Notes under the pieces: model-generated
Databases searched by the model: none
Told to the model about the DNA's origin: nothing
The model's input: only the letters and a program-made list of their open reading frames with translations
In this document: piece after piece, positions 1 through 12,303 of the stretch
How the letters are laid out: each line of letters opens with the position of its first letter
How positions within the stretch are numbered: position 1 is the first letter of the stretch
NCBI RefSeq assembly: GCF_016056275.1
Contig: NZ_JAECZA010000233.1
Coordinates: 1-62,429, forward strand
DNA length: 62,429 nt
Direction of reading: 5' to 3'
Source: Dendronalium phyllosphericum CENA369
GTDB lineage: Bacteria > Cyanobacteriota > Cyanobacteriia > Cyanobacteriales > Nostocaceae
Position numbers and translations under genes: made by a program

Positions 1-311
1 CTATACACCGGGGGTTTCTGGTGTCCCTGATTCTGAGGATTGGGCAGAATCACTTTACCCCTTTTACCGTCTCAGCCGTTTTCGGTAATTCCTCTTCACG
101 ATGCCTCTGCAAGGATTCACATCTGTTAACCCTGTCTAGTTTTACCCTAGCACTTCACCTAACTATGCGGCTTGCTGATGTCGCGCATTTTACCCTCTAG
201 CTATGAGACATTACAGTTACCCGTAATGCCCCTTTGGGCGGGTACTGGCATTGACACTCGCCAGGAGTATTTCTGAGATACTCACTCTCGTCGTGCAACC
301 GATAGTCGCAC
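1..311 (-). mobile_element. Probable 5' part of a group II intron (partial, runs off the window)
   Basis: On the minus strand a highly structured, GC-balanced stretch begins with GTGCGAC at 311, the usual 5' end (GUGYG) of bacterial group II introns, and continues into a series of short stems with no open reading frame, as expected for ribozyme domain I. Just upstream of the junction (about 315-335) is a short CCCC-TCAC-GGGG stem. The intron-encoded protein and domains V/VI would lie left of the window, so the call rests on the 5' end and the structured look only. It could instead be the non-coding end of another mobile element. Confidence 0.4.
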
Positions 312-364
312 CAGTCCCCGTGAGGGGTAATGAGGTTTGGAAACTCTTACACAGCGCCTCGGTA

Positions 365-598
365 TCATGCGATCGCCTCTAGATTTACAGCCTGTTTTAA
401 TTGGATGCGGTAGCGCGTACCTTCATCTACAAGCTCAACATAGCTTTTTTGATTTGTTTGTCGGTGGATGGAAAGTAAAGGAGATCGCCCTTTATTGGAA
501 TTGGCGAACTCATTGATGCCAATCAGTAATCCTATGTGTTTGTCATAGTAGAGATAGCGGGGATTGCTATATTTTTGAATATGAAGCAAATGCTGCAT
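365..598 (-). CDS. Small hypothetical protein, 77 aa
   Basis: An ATG-started frame of 77 codons with a normal amino-acid mix (Tyr-, Ile- and Leu-rich) and no recognisable motif or membrane segment. It lies between the intron end and a decayed transposase. The stop codon falls in a GCGATCGC-containing stretch next to the mobile element, so this may be a remnant of a gene broken by insertion. I do not recognise the family. Coding status is uncertain. Confidence 0.25.
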   Translation of the reverse strand: MQHLLHIQKYSNPRYLYYDKHIGLLIGINEFANSNKGRSPLLSIHRQTNQKSYVELVDEGTRYRIQLKQAVNLEAIA

Positions 599-607
599 TT
601 TTAATGC

Positions 608-888
608 ATGACAGCATCACCATTGAATATAACAGTACAAGATGTTGACCACTGTGGTATTGTTGCAGAAATATGTGATGATATGGAACTAGTAGAGCAA
701 ATCAACCTAGTGCTTGTTGCAATCCGCAAGAAATAATTAGTGCAGGTCAGGTTGTAAAAGCAATGATTCTCAACAGATTAGGATTTGTCAGTTATGTTTC
801 GGCTCAAGAGCATTTTGGGGTAAAATTAAGACGATGCTTTTTTGATAACCAAGCTGTCGAATTATTTCTGCTGCGCTGTTGCGCTTAA
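608..888 (+). pseudogene. Decayed transposase N-terminus (DUF4277 / IS1634-like)
   Basis: From the ATG at 608 the first frame reads a helix-rich segment containing DHCGIVAEICDDMELVEQIN, then stops. Shifting frame at about 718 restores a continuation with QEIISAGQVVKAMILNRLGF and later FFDNQAVELFLL. Together they match the N-terminal DUF4277 region of IS1634-type transposases, which normally reads on into a DDE catalytic domain. That domain is absent, so this is a frameshifted and truncated relic, one of several at the island's left edge. Confidence 0.6.
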
Positions 889-996
889 TCGCGCAATCTA
901 ATTGGGCAAACCAGATGGCTGCAAAGTGGAAGACTAACTTACTACTCTATTGAGAGAAGGTGTGTCTTTTTTCCGTTTCATGCAACAAAGCCCTTT
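889..996. other. Spacer downstream of vnfN
   Basis: About 110 bases between the transposase relic and the vnfN stop codon. I see no gene and no clear terminator hairpin. Confidence 0.3.
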
Positions 997-2352
997 TTAT
1001 GTCCAATGAATCTCTTTTGAACGAAAAGCTCTATCCCAATCGTTAGCAATCACCTCCATCATATTAATCATTCCTTCATAGCCAAAATATGGCTTGTCAA
1101 GATAGGTTTCTCTGTTAGTTGGGCTAAATACATCAAAAGCAATTTGTATTCCTAGTTCCTCTGCCATGTACTTTTCCCATGCCGAGCCAATAACGGCATT
1201 AACATCAACCTCTTGTAAGGCATGTTTGATTTGATATCCATCTGCCGAAAATACTACGCGAGGAGAAAGACCGAGGCCTTGTAGTTCTCGCTCTAGAATC
1301 GAACGAGAATCAGGCATCGCCGAGCGAAACAATAAGACTTCCGGAATCATCTCTAATTCTTCAAAGAGCATTCTAACAAGTCCAATGCCAAGCGTCCCAT
1401 CAGCAGATATAGCAATTCTACAGTTACGATACCGAGGAATAATCATCAATGCTCGTTTGCGAAGTGTATCTATGACCATTTCTTCGCCTTGTTTAATCAT
1501 TGGCTCAACTCTTTCTTCTATTTTGAAATGTGCCGCCAATGCCTTTAACCATCGATTAGTGTTGTTTACACCTACTGGTAAAGGTATATCATCAAGGATA
1601 AGGGGAATATCATGAGTCTGTTGCATTTTGCGAGCAAACTTATACCCAACATCATGACTGAGAACAATATTGGCGGTTGCTTCACCAGCTTGCTCCAGTT
1701 CTTCAAAGGAGGTATTGTGCGAGAAAACCGTCTGTACTTTAATCCTTAAAAACTTTAAAGTCTGCCTTACCCATTCCAAATCAGCCCACCAAGTAGGATT
1801 CAAATTTGCCTGTGGTGCAATGATATTTACAATCCTCGGCTTTCTGCCCCTTCTCTTGGTCTGCCTTTTTTTGATAAAAGGAAGTAAGGCTTCCAAACCC
1901 ATATCTAAGCCATCATAAGCATTTCCCCTAAACCCACCAGCAAGTAAAGGAACAAGTTTAGCTTTGACCTCTGGTTGAAGCTGATGGCACAATCCCTGAA
2001 TATCTTCACCAATAATATCTGCCGCGCAAGTACCAACGACAAACATCACCTTAGCATCAAAAGATTTATCCGCCTCTTTGATCATACCTTTGAGTTTCTC
2101 AGTTGCTCCCATGACAATGTCTGACTCAAAAAGACGAGTACAACCTACTTTGCGCTTAGTGAAATCAACTTCATGGGCATCATATCCAGCCGCAACAGTG
2201 GACGCGCAACCTTGTGGAGACTGAATCACAATACTGACATCTTTAATGCCAGCAACCGTAGTTGCAATACCTTCAAGGGCACAGCCAACGATTGGGTCTT
2301 TACTATGGTCTTTACTATGGTCACAATTTTCAAAATTTAGTCCAGCAGACAT
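997..2352 (-). CDS. vnfN: VnfN, FeV-cofactor scaffold protein (NifN-like), 451 aa
   Basis: VnfN pairs with VnfE to form the cytoplasmic scaffold on which the nitrogenase FeV-cofactor precursor matures. Conserved Cys motifs near the N-terminus are visible: GCALEG (Cys24), SPQGCAST and GTCAADIIGED, as in the NifK/NifN branch of the nitrogenase superfamily. I use the internal ATG at 2352 because GGAGGAG lies directly before it on the minus strand; an upstream ATG at 2427 would add 25 residues with no such site. It is the last gene of vnfDG-K-E-N, about 117 bases after vnfE. Family identity is firm; the vnf assignment follows from context. Confidence 0.93.
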   Translation of the reverse strand: MSAGLNFENCDHSKDHSKDPIVGCALEGIATTVAGIKDVSIVIQSPQGCASTVAAGYDAHEVDFTKRKVGCTRLFESDIVMGATEKLKGMIKEADKSFDAKVMFVVGTCAADIIGEDIQGLCHQLQPEVKAKLVPLLAGGFRGNAYDGLDMGLEALLPFIKKRQTKRRGRKPRIVNIIAPQANLNPTWWADLEWVRQTLKFLRIKVQTVFSHNTSFEELEQAGEATANIVLSHDVGYKFARKMQQTHDIPLILDDIPLPVGVNNTNRWLKALAAHFKIEERVEPMIKQGEEMVIDTLRKRALMIIPRYRNCRIAISADGTLGIGLVRMLFEELEMIPEVLLFRSAMPDSRSILERELQGLGLSPRVVFSADGYQIKHALQEVDVNAVIGSAWEKYMAEELGIQIAFDVFSPTNRETYLDKPYFGYEGMINMMEVIANDWDRAFRSKEIHWT

Positions 2353-2469
2353 TTTCTCCTCCTCTTTCTTTAAGGGCATTGCATTGACTATAGGTAGGTG
2401 TAGGTTAGGTTCAGTCCCAACATCCAAAAACGTTGTGTTTATTGGGTTTCTATTTTTACTTTTTACTTA

Positions 2470-3993
2470 TTACTCGTTAAAACATTTTCCCCGTCTCTTC
2501 TGGGCATATACGGTACAGTCAGGCAAGTCTTGGGCTAGTTTTCCAGTCAGTGATTGAGCAGATGCCAACCCGGAATTTTTAGGGAACACCATTTGCTTGG
2601 TTAGGGAACTGCGAGGTCTAAAGCCATATTGCAGTGCTGTTTTGATACACTGTGCGACCTTCAAAGCTCCGCGATAGCCGAATCGAGGACGATTTAAGAT
2701 GGCGTTTAAATCAACCACAGGAATATGAGGGAAACTCAAAGAAGAACCAAAATACACTACTGATTCGGGATCAAGACCACCAATAAAATCTAGTAATTCA
2801 TCTTCGGTTTGTTTCATCGACTCGTACTTGCCAAAAGCCAGCGTTCCTTTCGTAATCAGGATTTCCGGGTCTAACCCTGTTTCTAACAAGTAATCTACAC
2901 TGGTTTCTCGTGCTTCCGTACTCCAAGGATGGAAATTATAAATTACCGCACGCATCCCAAAATCACGTTCTAACATATGGGCAATGGACAAGCACTTGAT
3001 AGCATCATGTCCTTCGATAATTGCTAACTTTCCCTCTATGTAACTTTTAGCAGCTTCAAATTCAGTCTTAATGGCAGCATATTCCCTTTCCATTAAAGCA
3101 GCCGCCTGTTCTTCCATCCCTAAATATTTTGCAGCCCCTTCGAGCCATTTTTCTGTAGCGCTGATTCCATAAGGAAGGATAGTAGAGTTCAATGGAGTAC
3201 CAAATTTGTCTGACATGGCTTTACCGATGGTATAACCAAGATCCAAACATAAGGTACAGTTAACTGCAGCACTCGGCGCTTGCTTGAGTTCTTCTAAAGT
3301 ACAATCACCAGCGATGACGCTGTGAACTCTTGCTCCCATTCCTTCAATTAGTCGTATCAGTTCCTTGACATCGGTTTCGACTTCTGTCCTTTCGGGGCCC
3401 ATCTTTGCACCCACAATATTGACAGCATCGGCTAATTGAGACTGACGTTCTGGAGTTGGCGGCTCCATAAAGTCTACGATTTGCCGAAATACGATATCAA
3501 ATCCACTGCGATACTCCCCCGCAAATCCTTCACAGTGTATCGTCATAATCTCAGACTGGATTTCTTTGCGTGCCTTATTCACTACGTCATCAACACAGTC
3601 GCCAATAATACCAGACGCACAACTAGTAGCAACAACGATCGCATCAGGATGGTATTTTTCATCTACTTCTCGAATCGCACCTGCTAATTCTTTTTCACCA
3701 CCAAAAATCACTGCCTTCTCACTCATGTTCGTAGTCACCACAGGTTCATAAGGTGAACCACTGTTGCGGCTATTGGTCAGCTTGTATGCCCGCTTTACAC
3801 CATAAGCACAGCCACTTGGCCCGTGAGAAATGACGATCGCATCTTTAATCCCACTTAAAATCTTTGTTGCAGTCCAGAATTTACAGGGGCGAGTATGGCT
3901 ACCTTGTAAGGTGGTTTTAATCTTACCCTCTTTTGCCATTTGGTAAAGTTCGCTCAGATTTCCATAAAATACGATATTTTGATCTATAGTCAT
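2470..3993 (-). CDS. vnfE: VnfE, FeV-cofactor scaffold protein (NifE-like), 507 aa
   Basis: Alpha-type partner of the VnfEN scaffold. It shows the expected cysteines: Cys37 in TRPCKFWTATK, Cys62 in GPSGCAYG, a third in ATSCASGIIGD and the LCLDLGYTIG segment. The NSRNSGSPYEP segment is typical of VnfE rather than of NifE. The start ATG at 3993 has GGAG seven bases upstream. It lies about 107 bases after vnfK, separated by a strong hairpin that may be an RNA processing or stability site. The last 50 or so residues are basic and low in motif content. Confidence 0.94.
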   Translation of the reverse strand: MTIDQNIVFYGNLSELYQMAKEGKIKTTLQGSHTRPCKFWTATKILSGIKDAIVISHGPSGCAYGVKRAYKLTNSRNSGSPYEPVVTTNMSEKAVIFGGEKELAGAIREVDEKYHPDAIVVATSCASGIIGDCVDDVVNKARKEIQSEIMTIHCEGFAGEYRSGFDIVFRQIVDFMEPPTPERQSQLADAVNIVGAKMGPERTEVETDVKELIRLIEGMGARVHSVIAGDCTLEELKQAPSAAVNCTLCLDLGYTIGKAMSDKFGTPLNSTILPYGISATEKWLEGAAKYLGMEEQAAALMEREYAAIKTEFEAAKSYIEGKLAIIEGHDAIKCLSIAHMLERDFGMRAVIYNFHPWSTEARETSVDYLLETGLDPEILITKGTLAFGKYESMKQTEDELLDFIGGLDPESVVYFGSSLSFPHIPVVDLNAILNRPRFGYRGALKVAQCIKTALQYGFRPRSSLTKQMVFPKNSGLASAQSLTGKLAQDLPDCTVYAQKRRGKCFNE

Positions 3994-4037
3994 TATGATT
4001 CTCCAGTGTTTCGTTAGCTTCTATAGCGTGGGTAATT

Positions 4038-4070
4038 AGATCCCCGACTTCTTAGAAAAGTCGGGGATCT
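4038..4070 (-). terminator. Perfect 13-bp hairpin between vnfK and vnfE
   Basis: AGATCCCCGACTT (4038-4050) and AAGTCGGGGATCT (4058-4070) are exact inverted complements with a 7-nt loop. There is no U-run on the minus-strand side, so a full rho-independent terminator is not supported. A site that protects or processes the vnfDGK 3' end, and so lowers vnfEN expression, is plausible. Similar GATCCCCGACTT palindromes are common dispersed repeats in Nostoc-type genomes, which is the main alternative. Confidence 0.6.
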
Positions 4071-4100
4071 CGCAGTTCGTCAAGTATCCTCTTCAGCCTA

Positions 4101-8128
<4,028 letters not shown>

Positions 8129-8283
8129 TTAAGAAAGATGATTCAAGGCTTTGTATTCAAGAAGAAAACTTTCTTGAGTTCCTTGATTTCAAAATCCTAT
8201 CAACATCTGTAATTAATAATAGTAAATCTGATAACAATTAGGAAAAAAAATGTAGGAGAATTAAAGAGTAAGTTAGCTATAAA

Positions 8284-8299
8284 TAGACAGTTCTGTCTA
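8284..8299. promoter_or_regulatory. Palindromic operator upstream of vnfDG
   Basis: TAGACAG-TT-CTGTCTA, two perfect 7-bp arms, 186 bases before the vnfDG start. A degenerate counterpart (AAGACCTGTTTGTCTA) stands at 41828-41843 before the orphan nifE-like gene. It is a good candidate site for VnfR1/VnfR2, which in Anabaena repress V-nitrogenase genes when Mo is present. The binding assignment is inference. Confidence 0.6.
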
Positions 8300-8346
8300 A
8301 AATTAGAGCAATATTTTCTAATAAAAATAAATCGTTTATCTATGAA

Positions 8347-8366
8347 AATAGACAGACTGTTCTAAA
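8347..8366. promoter_or_regulatory. Second TAGACAG operator upstream of vnfDG
   Basis: The core TAGACAGACTGTTCTA is a near palindrome. Close copies (TAGACAGACTATTCTA) occur twice before the nifE-like gene, at 41894 and 41973, and another (TAGACAGACTCTTCTA, minus strand) at 52126-52145. The conservation of this core in otherwise decayed surroundings argues for protein binding. Confidence 0.6.
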
Positions 8367-8474
8367 TATATAGGAAGAGATAAATAATTAAATTATTGTC
8401 CAGATGATAGATATATTCTTGGAATAAATATGAAATATTTGCTCAATTGAAATCAATATCAAAAACTTAATTTG

Positions 8475-8606
8475 TGGCTTTTGGACTCTCCCTGTGATGG
8501 CTAATTGTAACCACGAATACTATTTGTAAATTAATTGGTAGGCGCAAGTAAATTTGCTGGATGTATGATATTCTTGATTTATGGGAATCTGAATCGCCAA
8601 AGCACA
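8475..8606 (+). promoter_or_regulatory. Conserved control element of vnfH, with 32-nt motif at 8544-8575
   Basis: A stretch of about 130 bases is repeated upstream of the cox operon (17148-17247) and in reverse at 51884-51995. Its core reads GCAAGTAAATTTGC, then TGG, then ATGTATGATATTCTT. The core also aligns without gaps to sites upstream of vnfR1, vnfR2 and the vnfR3 remnant. TATGAT within it could be a -10 box and GCAA-N6-TTGC an inverted repeat. It lies 528 bases before vnfH, so a long leader would follow. Confidence 0.6.
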
Positions 8607-9103
8607 ATAACTCCTCAGGCACCTGCCAATCAAATTTCAGCCCGGCTTCATCAGTTATTTGTGACGGCATAAGTTAATCGAAGTGGAGCAAAGCCGCAAA
8701 AAGTCGGTTTTTCGTTTGGCGAAGCTGTTGCCACAGGGTAGGCTGGACTGATTTTTCTATCTATATGTATATTAGACCTATTGCAAAAGTCGTTCTTTTC
8801 ATTCTCCTCTTTGCATCTTTGCGCCTTTGCGTGAGGCAAAAAAATATTTATGCAAGAGGTCTATTCATTCCAATAGAAATGATGTTTGTTTTGTTGGAAT
8901 GAAGCAGAAATTTGTCATTTACTTACCAGAACTGTGGAAGTTTTGTGAATTACTAATCAAAATAATTCGTAATTCAAACTCTCACATTTATGCATGACCT
9001 TGAAATTAGCAAGAAATTTCTTTGTCTCCATAATTAAAATTAGAGGCTACAACTTTCATTACGAATTACGAATAGATATATCTGTGCCATTACCGAGGTT
9101 TTC
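8607..9103 (+). other. vnfH leader region without a gene
   Basis: Nearly 500 bases between the control element and vnfH. It contains repeat-derived words (ATTACGAATTACGAAT) and a short inverted repeat around 8866-8903 (CATTCCAATAGAAATG ... TTGTTGGAATG). The open frames on the minus strand here (8467-8839) are repeat-derived. A transcribed 5' leader is possible but nothing specific can be named. Confidence 0.3.
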
Positions 9104-9928
9104 ATGCGGAAGATTGCTATTTATGGAAGGGGGGGAGTTGGTAAGTCCACAACCACTCAAAACGTAGTGGCTGGACTAAGTGATATGGGTCGTAAGGTAA
9201 TGGTTGTAGGGTGTGACTCAAAAGCAGACTCTACTCGGCTGCTTTTGGGAGGATTGCACCAGAAGATTGTACTCGATACATTGCGTAAAGAAGATGATGA
9301 AGTAAATTTAGAAGACTTTCGTCAGGAGGGATGGGGGAAGACGCTTTGTGTAGAATCAGGTGGGCCTGAACCTGGTGTGGGATGTTCGGGTCGAGGCATC
9401 TTGACATCGATTGGATTGCTAGAACAACTTGGTGCCTATGATGATGCAGTTAAACTTGATTATACATTTTATGATGGTCTGGGTAATGTGGTGTGCGGTG
9501 GATTTGTCATGCCCCTTCGCGAACGCAAAGCTCAAGAAATTTACATCGTCACTTCTGGGGAAATTATGACAATGTATACCGCCAACAACATCTGCCGAAG
9601 CATTCAGAAGTATGCCCCTATAGGCGGTATACGTCTGGGAGGATTGATTTGCAACTCTCGCAAAGTCGATAAGGAAAACGATCTAATTGAGGCTCTAGCC
9701 GAGAAACTGGGTACTCAAACAATCTACTCCATACCCAGAGACAACATGGTGCAACGGGCAGAGTTCCACCGTAAAACGGTGATTGAGTATGCTCCTGAGT
9801 GCGAACAGGCACAGCACTATCGCAACCTAGCAACAGCAATTGACCGGAACACAAATTTTGTAATTCCGAAATCCATGTCCAACGAGCGGCTTGAAGAACT
9901 GCTAGTAAAGTTTGGGTTGTTTGACTAA
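9104..9928 (+). CDS. vnfH: VnfH, nitrogenase iron protein (dinitrogenase reductase), 274 aa, with unusual nucleotide-site residues
   Basis: ATP-dependent electron donor to VnfDGK; a homodimer bridging one 4Fe-4S cluster. The cluster cysteines are Cys94 (GVGCSGRG) and Cys131 (NVVCGG), and the ADP-ribosylation Arg is kept (Arg97). At 274 residues it matches AnfH-type proteins. Several near-invariant positions differ: the P-loop reads GRGGVGKST (Arg9 replaces the signature Lys), Ser39 replaces Pro in the CDPKAD motif, and the switch segment reads [11 protein letters not shown], with Asn128 at the position of A. vinelandii Asp129. DNA codons are unambiguous (agg, tca, aat). The start follows GAGG. 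The gene diverges from vnfDG. It may be a specialised or weakened reductase, with a nifH elsewhere helping. Confidence 0.93.
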   Translation: MRKIAIYGRGGVGKSTTTQNVVAGLSDMGRKVMVVGCDSKADSTRLLLGGLHQKIVLDTLRKEDDEVNLEDFRQEGWGKTLCVESGGPEPGVGCSGRGILTSIGLLEQLGAYDDAVKLDYTFYDGLGNVVCGGFVMPLRERKAQEIYIVTSGEIMTMYTANNICRSIQKYAPIGGIRLGGLICNSRKVDKENDLIEALAEKLGTQTIYSIPRDNMVQRAEFHRKTVIEYAPECEQAQHYRNLATAIDRNTNFVIPKSMSNERLEELLVKFGLFD

Positions 9929-10076
9929 GACGACGTAGTAAAGTGTCTGAAGCAATTGGCAACCTCTAACTCGAAAAAGCACAAAAAACTGCGTAAGTTT
10001 CTTACCAACATTTGAGAAATCGACGTTATAAACTACGTCAAAATTTGTCTACCTCATTGAAGGAGTAGAACTTATT

Positions 10077-10430
10077 ATGTTAACCGAAGAGGTATTAGTC
10101 CAAAAATTTATTAGTGTAGCTAAAGAACGTTGTCCCAAACTCGGTGAGTTGCTCCAGTACTGCCACGTCGAACTCGTAAACTCTTACTGGGGCTGCCCCT
10201 CGAAACTTATTCAACATTTTGCTGTATATTCGCCCAATCTGTTATTTGCTTGTATTAATGACTACAAAGACCTTCTCAGAGGCACTGCTAGAGATCTAGG
10301 AATATCGGACGCTGTTTGCATGAATGCTACACGCATTATCCGCGATCCCGCTTCAACTTTAAAGGAGAGAAACCCCATTCTGTGGTTGGAACTTCATTAT
10401 GTGTCAGTACCAACTAGAAAATGCAATTGA
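10077..10430 (+). CDS. Unknown 117-aa protein downstream of vnfH
   Basis: ATG with AAGGAG eleven bases upstream, 148 bases after vnfH, same strand, so probably co-expressed. It has six cysteines (in ERCPKLG, YCHVEL, WGCPSK, FACIND, AVCMNA and RKCN), but their spacing does not match a ferredoxin. It has no signal peptide or membrane segment. I do not recognise the family. Its last codons overlap a second frame (10399-10551) that continues in coding-like sequence, so the gene may be two overlapping genes or one frameshifted gene. A role next to the Fe protein is inferred from position only. Confidence 0.65.
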   Translation: MLTEEVLVQKFISVAKERCPKLGELLQYCHVELVNSYWGCPSKLIQHFAVYSPNLLFACINDYKDLLRGTARDLGISDAVCMNATRIIRDPASTLKERNPILWLELHYVSVPTRKCN

Positions 10431-10551
10431 TATCTTAAATTGGAACTTACGGATGAAGGGAATGAGCAAGATGCAGACACACGGAGAAATTATTTCAAAA
10501 TTCTCTTCCTTGCCTCCTGGGGATACTATTTCTCTTCGCAACTTAGTATAA
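10399..10551 (+). CDS. Small 50-aa ORF overlapping the previous gene (separate gene or frameshifted C-terminus)
   Basis: ATG at 10399 lies inside the 3' end of the 117-aa gene in another frame and runs 51 codons to TAA at 10549. The product has coding-like composition, for example ENAIDILNWNLRMKGMSK and KFSSLPPGDTISLRNLV. If one base was lost or gained near 10396, both frames would join into one protein of about 165 residues. A translationally coupled small gene is the alternative. Confidence 0.45.
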   Translation: MCQYQLENAIDILNWNLRMKGMSKMQTHGEIISKFSSLPPGDTISLRNLV

Positions 10552-10596
10552 GTTAGCAAATACTGAAAAAGCGATCGCTAAATAGTATCCAAAAAT

Positions 10597-10628
10597 GCAA
10601 GTATATTGGCAAAATGTATGTTACACTT
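10597..10628 (+). promoter_or_regulatory. 32-nt V-island motif upstream of vnfR1
   Basis: Reads GCAAGTATATTGGC, then AAA, then ATGTATGTTACACTT. It aligns base for base with the vnfH element motif and lies 139 bases before vnfR1. This fits autoregulation of the repressor, or shared activation, but the binding protein is unknown. Confidence 0.55.
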
Positions 10629-10767
10629 GCGGCAAATAAGCGAAATTGTCAAAGATAGATATCAACATGTCTTCCCACAAAAACGGCAAACACTGAACAA
10701 CCTTGCTATTGTCCCTACAGATTAAGTTTGTCCACTGCAACTTTTTCTAACGGAGAAATACAGCCTC

Positions 10768-12222
10768 ATGAAACTGGACGTAAATCTTTACAATAACCTG
10801 AAGTCAATTAGAACTCGTTTAGGCATGAGTCAGCAGGATTTGGCTAATATAGCTGGCGTAACCCGTCAGAGTATAGGTGGTGTGGAATCGGGACAATATG
10901 CTCCTTCTGTCGCTATGTCACTGCGTTTGGCCAAAGCCCTTGGTTGCCAAGTCGAGGACTTATTTTGGTTTGAGGAAAATTTACCAGAAGTTGAAGCAGT
11001 TCTTACTAAACCAGTACAGTGCGGACAGCAATTGCGAGTTAGTCTAGCGCGGGTTGGAGGTCAATGGATAGCTTATCCTCTGGTTGGGAACAATGCTTTT
11101 CGCCTAGAAATGATTCCGGCCGATGGAGAGGCAGTTGCAGTGAGCCACCAAGTTACAGACAAAAGTTTTAATAGTGAAGCTAAGTCGAGTTTTTTCCCCA
11201 GGGAAGACGCTAAGAGCGATAACGCAGCGTTAGTAAGTCTACGAGCATCACAAGCATCGGAGAATTTCTCTGCGGACGAATTCTCATACTCGCCTCTAGG
11301 CGAACAGAAGGTTTCCCAGCCTGTTCCTAATGTTCAGGAACACTTACCCTGCCATAAGAGCTACGCCCAACAGCAAATAAGTCAGCAAAGAGCAGCTCCT
11401 TGCAGGATAGAAACTGCTGTTAGTGCAAGCAAACTGCCGTTGGCGGAGGATGAAGTACAGAACCAGACAAGTACAAATAAAGTATTGGTTCGACTGCTTG
11501 ATGATACGGAGAGATTGCAAAATACAGTTGTGGTTGCTGGTTGTACGCCGATGATTTCCCTTTGGGCAAGAGCATCTGAACGCTGGCATCCCAGACTGCG
11601 AGTTCATCATATTCTCGCCAACAGTATGGCAGCATTGCGTAGTCTGTGCCGAGGTGAAGTTCACATTGCAGGGATGCATCTGTACGATCCGGAAACTGGA
11701 GAACATAATATCCCCTTTGTGCGGAAAGCTTTAGCTGGCAGGAGTGCAGTTGTAATCGCCCTTGGGGTTTGGGAAGAAGGACTTGTAGTTGCACCAGGAA
11801 ATCCAAAGAAAATCAAAACAATCAGTGATTTAGTGGAATTAGGAGCAACTGTTGTCAACCGTGAATTAGGTTCTGGTTGTCGTACACTTTTGGAACGCAA
11901 ACTTCAAGAGAAACAGATACCATTACACACAGTTAAAGGATTTGACCATATCGTTTACAACCATCAAGATGTCGCTTTATCTGTAAGCTCAGGAATTGCA
12001 GATGTAGGTGTCAGTACAGCATCTATAGCTGCTGCCTTTGGATTGGGATTTATCTGCCTGCATCGATCGCGCTACGATTTAGTGATTCTCAAAGAATACT
12101 TGGAAGAAACACCAGTACAGCAGTTGCTCAGTACTTTGGGACATCGGCTAGTTCAATCGCAATTAGAGATTCTCGGTGGCTATGATGTTAGCAACATTGG
12201 AGAAGTCGTAGCGAATATTTAG
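10768..12222 (+). CDS. vnfR1: VnfR-type repressor: XRE helix-turn-helix plus PBP-like sensor domain, 484 aa
   Basis: Residues about 8-60 form an XRE HTH (LGMSQQDLANIAGVTRQSIGG). Residues about 235-480 form a periplasmic-binding-protein-like sensor (VVVAGCTPMISL, EVHIAGMHLYDPETGEHN, GADV-type SSGIADVGVSTASIAA). A variable linker joins them. This architecture and the context match VnfR1/VnfR2 of Anabaena variabilis, cytoplasmic repressors of V-nitrogenase genes under Mo-replete conditions. The numbering 1 versus 2 is my choice. A close paralog is at 24961 and a deleted third copy at 46467. GGAG lies twelve bases before the ATG. It is followed by nifV. Confidence 0.88.
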   Translation: MKLDVNLYNNLKSIRTRLGMSQQDLANIAGVTRQSIGGVESGQYAPSVAMSLRLAKALGCQVEDLFWFEENLPEVEAVLTKPVQCGQQLRVSLARVGGQWIAYPLVGNNAFRLEMIPADGEAVAVSHQVTDKSFNSEAKSSFFPREDAKSDNAALVSLRASQASENFSADEFSYSPLGEQKVSQPVPNVQEHLPCHKSYAQQQISQQRAAPCRIETAVSASKLPLAEDEVQNQTSTNKVLVRLLDDTERLQNTVVVAGCTPMISLWARASERWHPRLRVHHILANSMAALRSLCRGEVHIAGMHLYDPETGEHNIPFVRKALAGRSAVVIALGVWEEGLVVAPGNPKKIKTISDLVELGATVVNRELGSGCRTLLERKLQEKQIPLHTVKGFDHIVYNHQDVALSVSSGIADVGVSTASIAAAFGLGFICLHRSRYDLVILKEYLEETPVQQLLSTLGHRLVQSQLEILGGYDVSNIGEVVANI

Positions 12223-12303
12223 TAATTAGTATTCGTAATTATTAGCCTTCGACTGTTACGAACTACTCAAGTAAACCAAAATCACACAACAGGTTAGCCG
12301 CTC

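Noticed and set aside
8467-8839. Two minus-strand open frames between vnfDG and vnfH
   Set aside because: They overlap the conserved control element and repeat-derived words (CCTTTGCGTGAGGC); no ribosome site and no recognisable protein features.
9618-9962. 114-codon frame antisense to vnfH
   Set aside because: Shadow of the strongly coding vnfH frame; no independent support.
10077-10430. Ferredoxin downstream of vnfH, as in Azotobacter vnfH-vnfFd
   Set aside because: Six cysteines are present but not in CxxCxxC or plant-type ferredoxin spacing.
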